NCBI GenBank assembly: GCA_018672475.1
Contig: JABHFS010000199.1
Location: 1-44,338 of the forward strand
Source: Gemmatimonadota bacterium
GTDB lineage: Bacteria; Latescibacterota; UBA2968; UBA8231
DNA: 44,338 nucleotides
Direction: 5' to 3'
A program made the translations under genes and the position numbers. Shown here piece by piece: positions 33,820 through 42,636 of the stretch (positions are counted from its first letter, which is position 1; each line of letters opens with the position of its first letter). The notes under the pieces were generated by a model. It did not search any database. It worked only from the letters and a program-made list of their open reading frames with translations, and was not told where the DNA came from.

Positions 33820-34551
33820 ATGAAGAGTTTCGCACGCATCGCGTTTGTCGTACTGCTAGCGGGCGCGGCGTCAGCCCAGACACCGCGCCAGGTGAGTCTG
33901 GGTGAGGTGTGGGTCGCCGACGGTGTGCGAGTCGTACCGTTGACGATTGACCAAGTTGAGGGTGTGCTGGCCGTCGATATAAATATCGTGCTGGACAGCC
34001 GCCAGGTGAGCGTAGTCGACTTCCAGCTGACCGACCTGCTGCCCGGTTTTTTTGCCTTTCATAATGTCGATGCCGATACGCTGAAATTCGCCGCGGCCAG
34101 TGCTCAGGCGGTTGAGGCGGGTAGCGGTGTATTTGCCGAATTGCAATTGGAAGACACCGGCGCGAACCCCGAGTTGCTATTTTCGATGGTCGTACTCAAC
34201 GGCGATGAGATACCGGTCGAATACGCGCCGCGTTGGGTGCCGACGGCCGTGGCCGAAGAAGCTGCGCTACCCGATGGGTATCAGCTCGCGCAGAATTATC
34301 CCAATCCATTCAATACTGAGACGACGATCTCTTTCACTTTGCTCGAGTCGACTCCTGTGGAGTTGGCCGTTTATAACACTTCGGGTCAAAAGGTGCGTAC
34401 CTTGGTTAAGGGTGAACGAGCGGCGGGTGAACACCGGATGATTTGGAACGGGCGCGATGACAAAGGCGCGCCCGTGGCCAGCGGACGTTATGTTGCGAAG
34501 ATGGCGGGGGCGGGGTTTGCGCGGGAGATGGGGATGACCTTGTTGAAGTAG
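33820..34551 (+). CDS. Secreted protein with cohesin-like domain and FlgD-type C-terminal secretion tail
   Basis: The 243-residue protein begins with a signal peptide (MKSFARIAFVVLLAGAASAQ). Residues about 25-130 look like a cohesin-type beta sandwich (VRVVPLTIDQVEGVLAVDIN, then SGVFAELQLEDTGANPELLF). From about 150 the C-terminus has the classic FCB tail: YQLAQNYPNPFNTETTISFT, then PVELAVYNTSGQKVRTLVKG and WNGRDDKGAPVASGRYVAKM. In these bacteria such tails mark proteins for secretion or surface attachment (type IX-like). The cohesin part may bind a dockerin-bearing partner or just act as a structural module. No cellulosome genes are seen nearby. Confidence 0.82.
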   Translation: MKSFARIAFVVLLAGAASAQTPRQVSLGEVWVADGVRVVPLTIDQVEGVLAVDINIVLDSRQVSVVDFQLTDLLPGFFAFHNVDADTLKFAAASAQAVEAGSGVFAELQLEDTGANPELLFSMVVLNGDEIPVEYAPRWVPTAVAEEAALPDGYQLAQNYPNPFNTETTISFTLLESTPVELAVYNTSGQKVRTLVKGERAAGEHRMIWNGRDDKGAPVASGRYVAKMAGAGFAREMGMTLLK

Positions 34552-34707
34552 GGTGTGTCATAAGAAAGATCGGGGCGGTCTTTTTCACTAGCAAGCCGGC
34601 CCTTTTGCATCCGCTTGAAGATCTGTGCCCTGTGGGCTGGACCGCCGCGCCGTCTTTTTCTACTGTATAGCGGCAATACGCCTACCCCGTCGCTTACGGA
34701 GATCAAG

Positions 34708-35505
34708 TTGAACATAGCTAACCATCATCTAGAAGGCGCCGACTGTATCGAATCGCCCAATCAGGGTGGCCCCTACGCTCCAGGTGCGCTAGACACGATC
34801 ATTATTCACTTTACCGCCGGAGCCAATGCCGAGTCGGCAATTGACACGCTCTGCAATGTCGAGCGCGAGGTCTCGGCGCATTTAGTTGTTGCCCGCAATG
34901 GCACAGTGAGCCAACTTCTGCCCTTCAATATCATCGGCTGGCACGCCGGGCACAGCAAATGGGGCGAGCGCGAAGGCTTTAACCAGTATTCGATCGGCAT
35001 TGAGATCGATAACGCGGGTGAGTTGGAGGAGCGCGATGGCTGTTATGAATCGTGGTTCGGGCGGGCGTATCCGCCGGAGGAAGTTGTACACGGCGTACAT
35101 CGCCATCAGACCCGAGAATCGCATTGGCACCGCTATACGCCGGAGCAATTGCGCGTCGTCGAAGCGATATGCGCTGCGCTGATTGAAACCTACCCGATCG
35201 AGCATATCCTCGGTCATGAAGAGATTGCCCCCGATCGCAAGGTTGACCCCGGACCGGCCTTCCCCCTAGATCAAATGCGCGCGCGCTTGCTCAATACGGC
35301 GACGGCGGATGCCGGCCCTGACAAGGCCACGGTTAAAGCTAAGCGGCTGAATATTCGCGCCGAACCGAACGGGCAGGCCGAGCGGCAGGCTGGGCATTTA
35401 TTGCAGGGTACTGAGGTTGAAGTACTGGAAGAAAAGGACGGTTGGTGCCGGGTAAAGGTGGAGTTGGAGGGGTGGGTGTCGAAACGCTATGTAGAACGAA
35501 GTTGA
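34708..35505 (+). CDS. N-acetylmuramoyl-L-alanine amidase (AmpD-type) with C-terminal SH3 domain
   Basis: This zinc amidase cuts the bond between muramic acid and the peptide of murein or recycled muropeptides. Zinc ligands are visible as His34 (IIIHFTAG), His170 and Asp180 (LGHEEIAPDRKVDPG), with a Glu at 99 (IGIEIDN). Their spacing fits AmpD. Residues about 205-265 form a bacterial SH3 domain (AKRLNIRAEPNGQAERQAGH, then EVLEEKDGWCRVKVELEGWV). I chose TTG 34708 because GGAG at 34698-34701 is well spaced. An upstream TTG at 34615 would add 31 unlikely residues. No signal peptide is visible, so a cytoplasmic recycling role is possible, but an SH3 domain is more usual on exported enzymes. Confidence 0.88.
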   Translation: MNIANHHLEGADCIESPNQGGPYAPGALDTIIIHFTAGANAESAIDTLCNVEREVSAHLVVARNGTVSQLLPFNIIGWHAGHSKWGEREGFNQYSIGIEIDNAGELEERDGCYESWFGRAYPPEEVVHGVHRHQTRESHWHRYTPEQLRVVEAICAALIETYPIEHILGHEEIAPDRKVDPGPAFPLDQMRARLLNTATADAGPDKATVKAKRLNIRAEPNGQAERQAGHLLQGTEVEVLEEKDGWCRVKVELEGWVSKRYVERS

Positions 35506-35521
35506 ACCCAGGGATACCACG

Positions 35522-36658
35522 ATGAAAATTACTGCGATTAAACCCTTTGTGCTCGATGCCGGGATCTATGTGAAAATAGAGACCGACGAAGGCATTTACG
35601 GTCTCGGCGAGGGGGGCATGAAACGGCGTGGTCGCGCCATCGCCGAAGTCATTCATTCGATGGCGCCGGACCTGATCGGCCAGGACCCCTTTCGCATCGA
35701 ACATTTGTGGCAGGTGATGTTCCGTGGCGGTTTTTTCCCCGGTGGCGGGATACAGACCTCGGCCGTCAGTGCGGTGGATATCGCGTTGTGGGATATCAAG
35801 GGCAAGGCCCTCGGGGTGCCGGTTTACGAGCTTTTGGGTGGGTTGGTCCGCGACAAGGTCGTCTGTTATCCGCACAATGGCGATTCGCGCGATATCGACA
35901 AATTGGTGGCCAGTTGCAAAAAGACGCAGGCGGCCGGTTATAAATTCGTGCGCTGGGGCATAGTCGACCCGGAAGGCGAAGAAGGCCATATACTCGAACC
36001 GTCGCGGGCGGTGCGTTTTGGCATTGAGCAGGTAAAAGCGGTGCGCGAGCAGTTGGGCGAAGAGATCGAGATTTGCGTCGATGTGCACACGCGGCTCGAC
36101 CCGTCGGCGGTGATCCAGTTTTGCAAGGGCGTGGAGCAGTACCGGCCCTATTTTATCGAAGACCCGATTCGTAGCGAGAGCAGCGAGAGCCTGCGTTTAG
36201 TGCGGCAGCAGACTTCGGTGCCGATCGCAGTGGGTGAGCAGTGGGCGGGCAAGTGGGCGTTTCGCCAAGTTATTGAAGAAGAGCTGACCGATTATGCGCG
36301 CATTGATATCTGCATCGCCGGGGGCCTGACCGAAGCGAAGAAAATCGCCGGATGGTGTGAGACACACTATATCTATTTGGCGCCGCATAATCCGCTGGGG
36401 CCGGTGTCGACGGCGGCTTGTTTACATTTGTGCCTGGCTTCGTCATTAGTCGGCGTACAGGAATGCCCAAGCCCTCCCGGAACAACGCATACCGATGTCT
36501 TCCCGGTGCAGGTGCCTTTTGCGGATGGGTATTTGCAGGTGCCGGATAGACCGGGTTTGGGGGTGGAGTTTAACGAAGAGGCGGCGGTCGCGGGCGAGCC
36601 ACGGGCGGGCAAGGGCCTTTGGTATTGGCGCGAGGACGGGTCGTTTACGAATTGGTAG
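35522..36658 (+). CDS. Enolase-superfamily sugar-acid dehydratase, galactonate-dehydratase-like
   Basis: The 378-residue protein belongs to the mandelate racemase subgroup and resembles DgoD-type dehydratases. It starts MKITAIKPFVLDAGIYVKIE, with TSAVSAVDIALWDIKGKALG in the capping region. Metal ligands are seen as CVDVHTRLDP (Asp), FIEDPI (Glu) and VGEQW (Glu). The catalytic His lies in APHNPLGPVS. The next gene starts 27 bases later, so both may work together. It is 17 bases after the amidase stop, with a weak ribosome site (GGGA). The exact sugar acid is not decided by sequence. Confidence 0.87.
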   Translation: MKITAIKPFVLDAGIYVKIETDEGIYGLGEGGMKRRGRAIAEVIHSMAPDLIGQDPFRIEHLWQVMFRGGFFPGGGIQTSAVSAVDIALWDIKGKALGVPVYELLGGLVRDKVVCYPHNGDSRDIDKLVASCKKTQAAGYKFVRWGIVDPEGEEGHILEPSRAVRFGIEQVKAVREQLGEEIEICVDVHTRLDPSAVIQFCKGVEQYRPYFIEDPIRSESSESLRLVRQQTSVPIAVGEQWAGKWAFRQVIEEELTDYARIDICIAGGLTEAKKIAGWCETHYIYLAPHNPLGPVSTAACLHLCLASSLVGVQECPSPPGTTHTDVFPVQVPFADGYLQVPDRPGLGVEFNEEAAVAGEPRAGKGLWYWREDGSFTNW

Positions 36659-36685
36659 GCGGCTTCGCCGCCGGGGAGTCTGGCG

Positions 36686-38275
36686 ATGGAATACGACGGT
36701 CTCATTCTCGGTGCCGGCCACAATAGCCTAGTTCTCCAGGCCTATCTGTGCAAAGCCGGTCTTAAGGTCGCCTGCATCGAGCGCTTGTCGGTAGCCGGTG
36801 GCGGGCTGAGCACTGAAGAGCACTCGCCCGGCTTCTTGCACAATACGCATTCGTTTTATCACCGGGCGCTGACGCAGATGCCTTGGTATCGCGACCTAGC
36901 GCTCGCACGCCACGGCGCGACCTATATCGAACCCGCGCTCAATGTCGCGCTGTTGACCGGCAATGGCTCGGCGCTTGAATGGTGGACCGACTTTGAACGT
37001 ACCTACGCATCCTTTGCGTGTTTTAGCCGCCGGGATGCCGATACCGCACGGCGTTGGCGCGAAGAATTTACGCCGATCGTCGAGCGCATCCTGATCCCCG
37101 AAGCACAAAGCCCGCCTCTGCCACCGGACCAACGCCAAGCCCTGCTCTCGCGCAGCGCCGAAGGCCGCCGTCTGCTCGAAGTCAGTCGGCTTTCTCCCCG
37201 CGAATTTGTCCTGCGCGAATTTGAGCACCCTATCGTGCAAGCGGGTCTGCTCTTTTTTAACGGCCTGCGCGAGGTCGATCTACGCGAAAAGGGCTTTGGC
37301 CACCATATTCCTGCGCTTTTGGCCAGCAAGGGTAAGGCGCAGATGTGCCAAGGCGGCTCGGCGCAGCTGGCACAGGCGTTGGTCGAGGTCGTAGAAGAGG
37401 CCGGGGGAACGGTTTTATTACAGACCGAGCCGGCTGAGATCCTGGTAGAAGGAGACCGCGCTGTTGGCGTCGAGACCAAGGCGGGCGATAGATTGATCGC
37501 CCGCCACTTTGTGGCATCGGCCCTAAACCCGCAGCAGACCTTTCTCGAATTGATCGCGCCGGAGGCGCTACCCAAGGCCTGGCGCGATAAAGCGGCGGCC
37601 TTTCGCTACAATATTCTCGCGCCGCTTTTTGGGCTCTATCTCGAGCTCGACGAAGCGCCGGCCTATCGAGCCGCAGAAACATATCCCCATTTAAATCAAG
37701 CCTTTATGACCATCATGGGCCTTGCAGGCCCCGCTGATTTTGACGCGATGATCCACCACCATGAAGCCGGGAGCATGCCACCGACCATTATGTGGGGCAG
37801 TACCCCAAGCCTTTTCGACCCCTCGCAAGCTCCTGCGGGCAAACACACGGCTTTTATGTGGGAAAAACTGCCCTATGCCGTAGGGGGCGATCCGCGACAA
37901 TGGGATCAAATCAAAGAAGAACACGGCCGAAAGGTGCTCTCGGCATGGTCGGAGCATGCTCCTAACGTGCAAGACGTGCTGCTCGACTCTTTTGTCCGCA
38001 GCCCGCTCGATGTCGAGCGCAATTTGTGCAATATGCGCGGGGGTGATTTGCTGGTGGGTGCCTTTAGCGGAGATCAGGTGGGCTATCATCGCCCCTTTGC
38101 CGGTGCGGGCGGGTATCGCGGCCATTTAAAGGGGCTCTATCTATGCGGCTCTAGCAGCCATCCCGGCGGCAATATTACCGGTCTTCCCGGATATAATTGC
38201 GCCCAGGTATTGCTCGCTGATTTGCAAATAGACTCGCCCTGGGCAGCGGGGTCTTTGCACGATCGCCTGCCCTGA
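36686..38275 (+). CDS. FAD-dependent oxidoreductase (phytoene-dehydrogenase-like)
   Basis: The 529-residue protein binds FAD through an N-terminal GxGxxx motif (YDGLILGAGHNSLVLQAYL) and an acidic loop after the second strand (VACIERL). The C-terminal FAD signature is GLYLCGSSSHPGGNITGLPG, as in carotenoid desaturases and amine oxidases. The middle (residues about 120-300) has no obvious catalytic residue that I can name. The substrate is unknown. It follows the dehydratase in a probable operon. In similar genomes such oxidoreductases have been annotated only by fold, so a role in sugar, pigment or lipid oxidation remains open. Confidence 0.82.
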   Translation: MEYDGLILGAGHNSLVLQAYLCKAGLKVACIERLSVAGGGLSTEEHSPGFLHNTHSFYHRALTQMPWYRDLALARHGATYIEPALNVALLTGNGSALEWWTDFERTYASFACFSRRDADTARRWREEFTPIVERILIPEAQSPPLPPDQRQALLSRSAEGRRLLEVSRLSPREFVLREFEHPIVQAGLLFFNGLREVDLREKGFGHHIPALLASKGKAQMCQGGSAQLAQALVEVVEEAGGTVLLQTEPAEILVEGDRAVGVETKAGDRLIARHFVASALNPQQTFLELIAPEALPKAWRDKAAAFRYNILAPLFGLYLELDEAPAYRAAETYPHLNQAFMTIMGLAGPADFDAMIHHHEAGSMPPTIMWGSTPSLFDPSQAPAGKHTAFMWEKLPYAVGGDPRQWDQIKEEHGRKVLSAWSEHAPNVQDVLLDSFVRSPLDVERNLCNMRGGDLLVGAFSGDQVGYHRPFAGAGGYRGHLKGLYLCGSSSHPGGNITGLPGYNCAQVLLADLQIDSPWAAGSLHDRLP

Positions 38276-38286
38276 TTATTGGTCTG

Positions 38287-38306
38287 TCCGACATATTTAT
38301 GTCAGA
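38287..38306. terminator. Small palindromic hairpin between convergent genes
   Basis: TCCGACATA-TT-TATGTCAGA is a 9-pair stem with one G-T-type pair. It lies between the oxidoreductase and the dioxygenase, which converge here. No T run follows on either strand, so its strength is doubtful. Confidence 0.3.
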
Positions 38307-38384
38307 TATTCCCATCTTTACATATACCAGCTTTAGACAGAAGAAATGAGTAACGGTACGGTTAGCGCCCTCATTTGAAAACAT

Positions 38385-39239
38385 TCACCTATCGCCAACG
38401 ATCTTTGCACGCGGGAAAAGGGCCAAATACTTCTCTTCTGTCGCGTCGATGAAGCCTTGACTGAGGATTAAAGGGAACCTTCCCTTAAGTTTTTGAAAAT
38501 TAGCCGTATCGTCAAACCAAGGTCGACTTATGGTGAGATACAGAAGTGGTCTTTCCCGTGACGTTTTATTTTCTGTGCCAGAATGGAAGGTGCGATAGTC
38601 CCACAGCACACAATCTCCAGCTTGTGGATAGGGCAATATCGCTCCTTCATAATGATTGCTACTCTCCTGACCTAGAGCCAAGTTGGGGTCCCTGTGGCTT
38701 TCGAGCCAAATCGCAGTGGTCCCCGTTTGCTCATCTAGATCAATCAACGGAATGGCGACTGTCAGGGCATAACAGGGAAGTACTTTGTTAAATCCCGACA
38801 ATTCTTTAAACAAATCCGGATGGTCCATGTGGGTTTGTTGCTGACGACTACCGGGCATGGAGGAGACGATTCCAAAACTTTGAATGATTACCTGATTGTG
38901 CAGAATGCTGCGCAGTACAGGAAACAGAAGCGGGGAGTCATATAGGAGGGCATGGTCAAAGGGAGTGCGGATTTCCACCGCGCACATGTAGCGATCGCCA
39001 TCGCCAACATCGGAGCGGGTTGACTTGTCTATGACGGCATATTCGTCAAAATAAGCGGCTTTAAGGCGCTGAATTAAGTCTCTGGGGAAAACCCCTTTTA
39101 AACTCAACGCTCCTTGCCGATGAAATGCCAAGCGCATTGCATCGAGTGTTTCCCTGTCATGGGTTGGCTGCAAGCACGACACGCCGTTTAGGTCATAATG
39201 CGGGCATGCACCACCATGGATTTCACTTTTTTTTGTCAT
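38385..39239 (-). CDS. Phytanoyl-CoA dioxygenase (PhyH)-family protein
   Basis: This Fe(II)/2-oxoglutarate-dependent oxygenase has an unknown substrate. The 284-residue protein has the iron facial triad: His137 and Asp139 (QTHMDHPDLF) and His219 (YRTFHSGTENKTSRERPLLY). Arg230 (or Arg228) is the probable 2-oxoglutarate-binding residue. The first region (GALSLKGVFPRDLIQRLKAA) matches the family's start. Base composition here is noticeably more AT-rich than the neighbours. PhyH-like genes are numerous in marine FCB and Poribacteria-type genomes and often sit with sugar and sulfatase genes. No operon partner is adjacent on the same strand. Confidence 0.85.
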   Translation of the reverse strand: MTKKSEIHGGACPHYDLNGVSCLQPTHDRETLDAMRLAFHRQGALSLKGVFPRDLIQRLKAAYFDEYAVIDKSTRSDVGDGDRYMCAVEIRTPFDHALLYDSPLLFPVLRSILHNQVIIQSFGIVSSMPGSRQQQTHMDHPDLFKELSGFNKVLPCYALTVAIPLIDLDEQTGTTAIWLESHRDPNLALGQESSNHYEGAILPYPQAGDCVLWDYRTFHSGTENKTSRERPLLYLTISRPWFDDTANFQKLKGRFPLILSQGFIDATEEKYLALFPRAKIVGDR

Positions 39240-39399
39240 AGGGTAATACGCATATTTTTAAGGGTATGGTCCGAACATGGATTGCCAACGGTACCAATTA
39301 CATATTCGTTGTTCATCCTTGCAATAGGGGTTTGCGTAATAAACGCTCTTTTTCGAGACTCTTCAGCACTTTGTTTTCCATCATGTATTGGAGCATCCT

Positions 39400-40443
39400 A
39401 TGAACAAGACGGCCCATTGCTTACGCCTATTCCTGCTTTGCGGCTTTCTTCGCGGCTTGCCAATGATTGTAGCCCTCCCTTTTTTGCACGGCTGTTCTAC
39501 CCCTTCTGGACCAGACGATAGCGGCGATGCTAATGACGAACTGCGCGCTGTTTCTATTAACCGACATGCGGAGTTTACGGCACCTGTTTCCGCTACTCCA
39601 CTTTCGGATTCTGAAAACCAAAGTGGTTGGGTCATCCGAAATGATCTGAGCGATGAATTCGATGGTAGTACTCTGGACACGAGAAAGTGGTATGTAGCTG
39701 GAGCCCCCTATGTTTACAATGAATTGCCGATAGGGCTAACCGAGGATAGTGATGGTTCCTCCGCGGATTGGCTCGGCCGCGCGCCTTCGGTCTTTGATAT
39801 GTCGAACTATTTTATAGCCGACGGGAAGTTGCATTTGCTGGTGGAGTGGGCGCCGGATTCCGAACTTTTTCCGGTATTGGATGAAGAGGGCGAGGAAATC
39901 ATCGACGATGAATGTATGTGTCGTTATGAGAATTTCACCGTCGGCGGAATCATTTCAAAATCGAATATGAAATATGGCTATGCGGAAATTCGTTCGCGGG
40001 CGGCTCCGGTGACGGTGTCGAGTGCTTTCTGGATGATTGGCAACCATTTCGAAATTGATATTTTTGAGATGGTGGGGAAAGCGGGCGATGGCCCCGATGG
40101 CTCTGGGGACACCGCGCCACGCATCATGTCGACCACATTACACAACTGGGACATTGGTGGTATAGAGGACAACGGATATGGTGAGGACTATGCTCTGCAA
40201 TGGAATGGTGCTGAGGATTTCCACGTTTATGGGGCACAATGGAACGAACAAGAGGTAATCTTTTATGCAGATGGTGCAGAAACTGGGCGCATCACGCAAG
40301 CGGAGGCGGGGGCCGTATGGAACGAAGATTACCTTCATGTGTGGGCAGACAATGAAGCGTTCCTTTGGGAAGGACTGCCATTGGCGTCAGAACTGCCTGT
40401 GAGCTTTGATATCGATTACATCCGTGTCTGGCAAAAACCCTAG
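39400..40443 (+). CDS. GH16-family beta-glucan/galactan hydrolase lipoprotein
   Basis: This secreted lipoprotein probably cleaves beta-1,3/1,4-glucans or galactans such as laminarin or agarose. The signal peptide ends in a lipobox with Cys32 (ALPFLHGCSTP), so the enzyme is membrane-anchored, most likely at the outer membrane. A linker with acidic residues follows, then the GH16 jelly roll. It has the catalytic motif E-I-D-I-F-E at residues 218-223 (nucleophile Glu218, acid/base Glu223) and aromatic binding residues (AFWMIGNHF before it, DIDYIRVWQKP at the end). I chose ATG 39400, preceded by GGAG at 39390-39393; a TTG four codons earlier is weaker. Substrate class is inferred. Confidence 0.88.
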   Translation: MNKTAHCLRLFLLCGFLRGLPMIVALPFLHGCSTPSGPDDSGDANDELRAVSINRHAEFTAPVSATPLSDSENQSGWVIRNDLSDEFDGSTLDTRKWYVAGAPYVYNELPIGLTEDSDGSSADWLGRAPSVFDMSNYFIADGKLHLLVEWAPDSELFPVLDEEGEEIIDDECMCRYENFTVGGIISKSNMKYGYAEIRSRAAPVTVSSAFWMIGNHFEIDIFEMVGKAGDGPDGSGDTAPRIMSTTLHNWDIGGIEDNGYGEDYALQWNGAEDFHVYGAQWNEQEVIFYADGAETGRITQAEAGAVWNEDYLHVWADNEAFLWEGLPLASELPVSFDIDYIRVWQKP

Positions 40444-40469
40444 ATTGAGAGCCACTCATCATTGATCGC

Positions 40470-40515
40470 GAGTCACCTAAAGTGATTGGCGTACGCCTCT
40501 CAGTGACTCTTCTCT
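40470..40515 (+). terminator. Weak hairpin after the GH16 gene
   Basis: GAGTCAC (40470-40476) pairs with GTGACTC (40503-40509). Inside is a palindrome GGCGTACGCC (40488-40497). Only a mixed pyrimidine run follows (ttctctctcc), so it may be a poor terminator. Confidence 0.35.
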
Positions 40516-40545
40516 CTCCATCTCTTTAAGCCTGAATTGGGCACG

Positions 40546-40734
40546 ATGTTCTGCCGGCAACTCGGCAAATATAGAATGGCGCAAGCCAAAGAGCTATTGC
40601 AGACGACGAATCCTTCGATGTATCGAATATCGCAACTCTGCGGTCTTAGGAACTAGCGATGTTTTGCCGAAACGTTCCGCCGTGAGCAGGGGACTTCGCC
40701 GCGTCGCTATCGCGATGGGGTAGAGACCGACTAG
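40546..40734 (+). pseudogene. AraC-family helix-turn-helix remnant with in-frame TAG
   Basis: From ATG 40546 the frame reads MFCRQLGKYRMAQAKELLQT, then SMYRISQLCGLRN, a TAG at 40654-40656, then RCFAETFRREQGTSPRRYR and a tail to a TAG at 40732. Both AraC recognition helices and the G.SPR.YR ending are clear. The effector domain is absent, and the TAG falls between the two helices of the second helix-turn-helix. It overlaps the end of the decayed gene on the other strand. Confidence 0.7.
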
Positions 40735-41575
40735 GTTGCCCAGATAGAGTTGAATTCTACCGAATAGTGCTATTTCAGCGAATCGGCTCTCGAGATCGAC
40801 AAGCCCCATCGCCGCCGCCCAAGGTAAGACGTGCGCGGCGCGATGTTTTGACATGGCCTTGTAGCGGTCGCGGGCTAGCGGCTCTTCTTCGGGGCGGTCG
40901 GTTTTTAGATAGACCTCGGCCTGTAAAAACGGCACGATGGCCGAATGTGGATAGTTATCGGTGAGCGGGCGGAGGCGCTCTTCGGCGCTCGGAAAATCCT
41001 CGGCGAGCAGTGCGGTGGCGACATCGCGCAGCGCGGCATCGGAGCAATTGCGATCCTGGTCCAATGCGGCGGCGATGGTCTCGAGGCCGGCTTTGACCGC
41101 TTGCGGGCTTTCCCTTTCCAAGACATAGACGGCCGGATGGTCGTAGCCGATAAACGATGGTTCGGCAGCGTCGTCGCGGAAGGTTATGCCCAGCAGCGAA
41201 GGGTAGGTCTTGAAGCGGGCCATCACGCGATAGCCCAGCTCACCGGCCAGCAACCGCTGGTAAAAGGCGGTGGCGGTCGGTGTTAGATCGGGCACCGCGG
41301 CAAACTGCTGGGCGCGATTAACATCGACTAAGGCGATGTAGTCGAGGTCTTGCAGGCGGCCATCGAGCTAGTTGATGTCGGCGCGACAAGTGCTATAGCC
41401 GCGCGCTTCAAAAAGCGCGGTGATATTGAGTTGCCGAGTGGGATTGCGTGGACCGCGAATAAGAACGTTCAGCGAAAACGAAGTCGCTCTCGCCGCGCGT
41501 CAGCCCGGCAAAGCGGGTATAGAAGGCGAGCACTAGGGCGAACAGCAATAAGAAAAGACGGTAATTAAGGGGCAT
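40594..41575 (-). pseudogene. Decayed polytopic membrane protein (glycosyltransferase-like), frameshifted, with TAG
   Basis: Leftward from ATG 41575 there is a membrane start (NYRLFLLLFALVLAFYTRFA, then GLTRGESDFVF) that is lost to a TGA at 41408. A second frame takes over at about 41470-41490 (LNVLIRGPRNPTRQLNITAL). It is hit by TAG at 41368-41370 and continues LDGRLQDLDYIALVDVNRAQ, then FYQRLLAGELGYRVMARFKT and IGYDHPAVYVLERE. That last pattern is typical of the C-terminal part of large membrane glycosyltransferases and YYY-type proteins. The central membrane region is missing. The last stretch, below about 40735, is only the shadow of the AraC remnant. The gene is not functional. Confidence 0.65.
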
Positions 41576-41658
41576 TAGCTATCATTTGCCAGGGTCGATC
41601 TTTGTTTTAAATTGGGCTGAACATAAAGTAAGTAATTTTCTCGTTAAAAGGAGGGATT

Positions 41659-42636
41659 GTGTCCGCAGTACCCGCCATTGCCGTTCGCGATCTGAGCAAG
41701 ACCTACGAAGTGCCCGTGCGCGAAGGGGGTTTGGCCGCGGCGCTCAAAAGCCTGGTGCATCGCCAGACGCGCCAAGTTGAGGCGGTCAAGGAGATCAACT
41801 TTGAAGTGGCTCCCGGTGAGATCGTTGGTTTCCTCGGCCCGAATGGCGCCGGCAAGACCACCACGCTCAAAATGCTCTCGGGTCTTTTGTATCCTTCCGG
41901 CGGACAATGCCGGGTCTTGGGTTTCGAACCCTTTAAAAGACAGCGCGATTATCTGCGCCAGATTACGCTGGTGATGGGTAATCGCAACCAGCTGATCTGG
42001 GATATTCCGGTGCTCGATTCCTTTGAGCGCAATCGCGCGATTTACCGAATTGAGCGGACCGCGTACCAACGGACCGTGGACGAATTGACCGAACTATTGG
42101 ATCTGGGGCCTCTCCTCGACAAGCCGGTGCGCAACCTCTCCTTGGGCGAACGGATGAAGTGCGAAGTCGCTGCCGCGCTACTGCACAAGCCGCAGATCTT
42201 ATTTCTAGACGAACCGACCATCGGTCTCGATGTGACGATGCAGCGCCGGATTCGCTCTTTTTTGGCCGAATACAACCAACGCTATGGCGCAACCGTGCTC
42301 TTGACCAGCCACTATATGGCCGATGTCGAGGCTTTGTGTAAGCGGGTCGTAGTCATTCACCACGGCCAATTGCTCTTCGATGGCCAGTTGTCTGAGCTTG
42401 TGCAGCGCTTTTCACCGCACAAAACCATCGTCGTCGAGCTGGAGAACGAGGGCAGCGATCTCAGTGTCTATGGCGAGGTCGTCGATGGGGTCGATGGGCG
42501 GGTGTCGTTGCGGGTGCCGAAGGCCGAGACGGCACAGGTGACCGGCCGGCTATTGAGCGAGCAGGCGGTGCTCGACCTGACGGTGGAGGATCCGCCGATC
42601 GAGGACGTGATCGAACAGGTATTCGCCGGCGTATGA
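41659..42636 (+). CDS. ABC-2 type exporter ATPase
   Basis: The 325-residue ATPase energises the two permeases that follow. It has an N-terminal extension before the core, Walker A FLGPNGAGKTTTLKML, the signature RNLSLGERMKCEVAAALL, Walker B ILFLDEPTIGLDVTMQR and the switch histidine in LLTSHYMADVEALCKR. The last 80 residues are an accessory domain seen in this exporter group. The start is GTG 41659, immediately after AAAAGGAGG; the spacing is short but the site is strong. The stop overlaps the next ATG by four bases. The same three-gene layout is known as an uncharacterised ABC-2 system (COG4586/4587/3694 type). The cargo is unknown. Confidence 0.88.
   Translation: MSAVPAIAVRDLSKTYEVPVREGGLAAALKSLVHRQTRQVEAVKEINFEVAPGEIVGFLGPNGAGKTTTLKMLSGLLYPSGGQCRVLGFEPFKRQRDYLRQITLVMGNRNQLIWDIPVLDSFERNRAIYRIERTAYQRTVDELTELLDLGPLLDKPVRNLSLGERMKCEVAAALLHKPQILFLDEPTIGLDVTMQRRIRSFLAEYNQRYGATVLLTSHYMADVEALCKRVVVIHHGQLLFDGQLSELVQRFSPHKTIVVELENEGSDLSVYGEVVDGVDGRVSLRVPKAETAQVTGRLLSEQAVLDLTVEDPPIEDVIEQVFAGV

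Noticed and set aside
35339..36088. 249-codon minus-strand open frame
   Set aside because: It is antisense to the amidase end and the dehydratase, both with clear catalytic motifs; no family similarity is seen.
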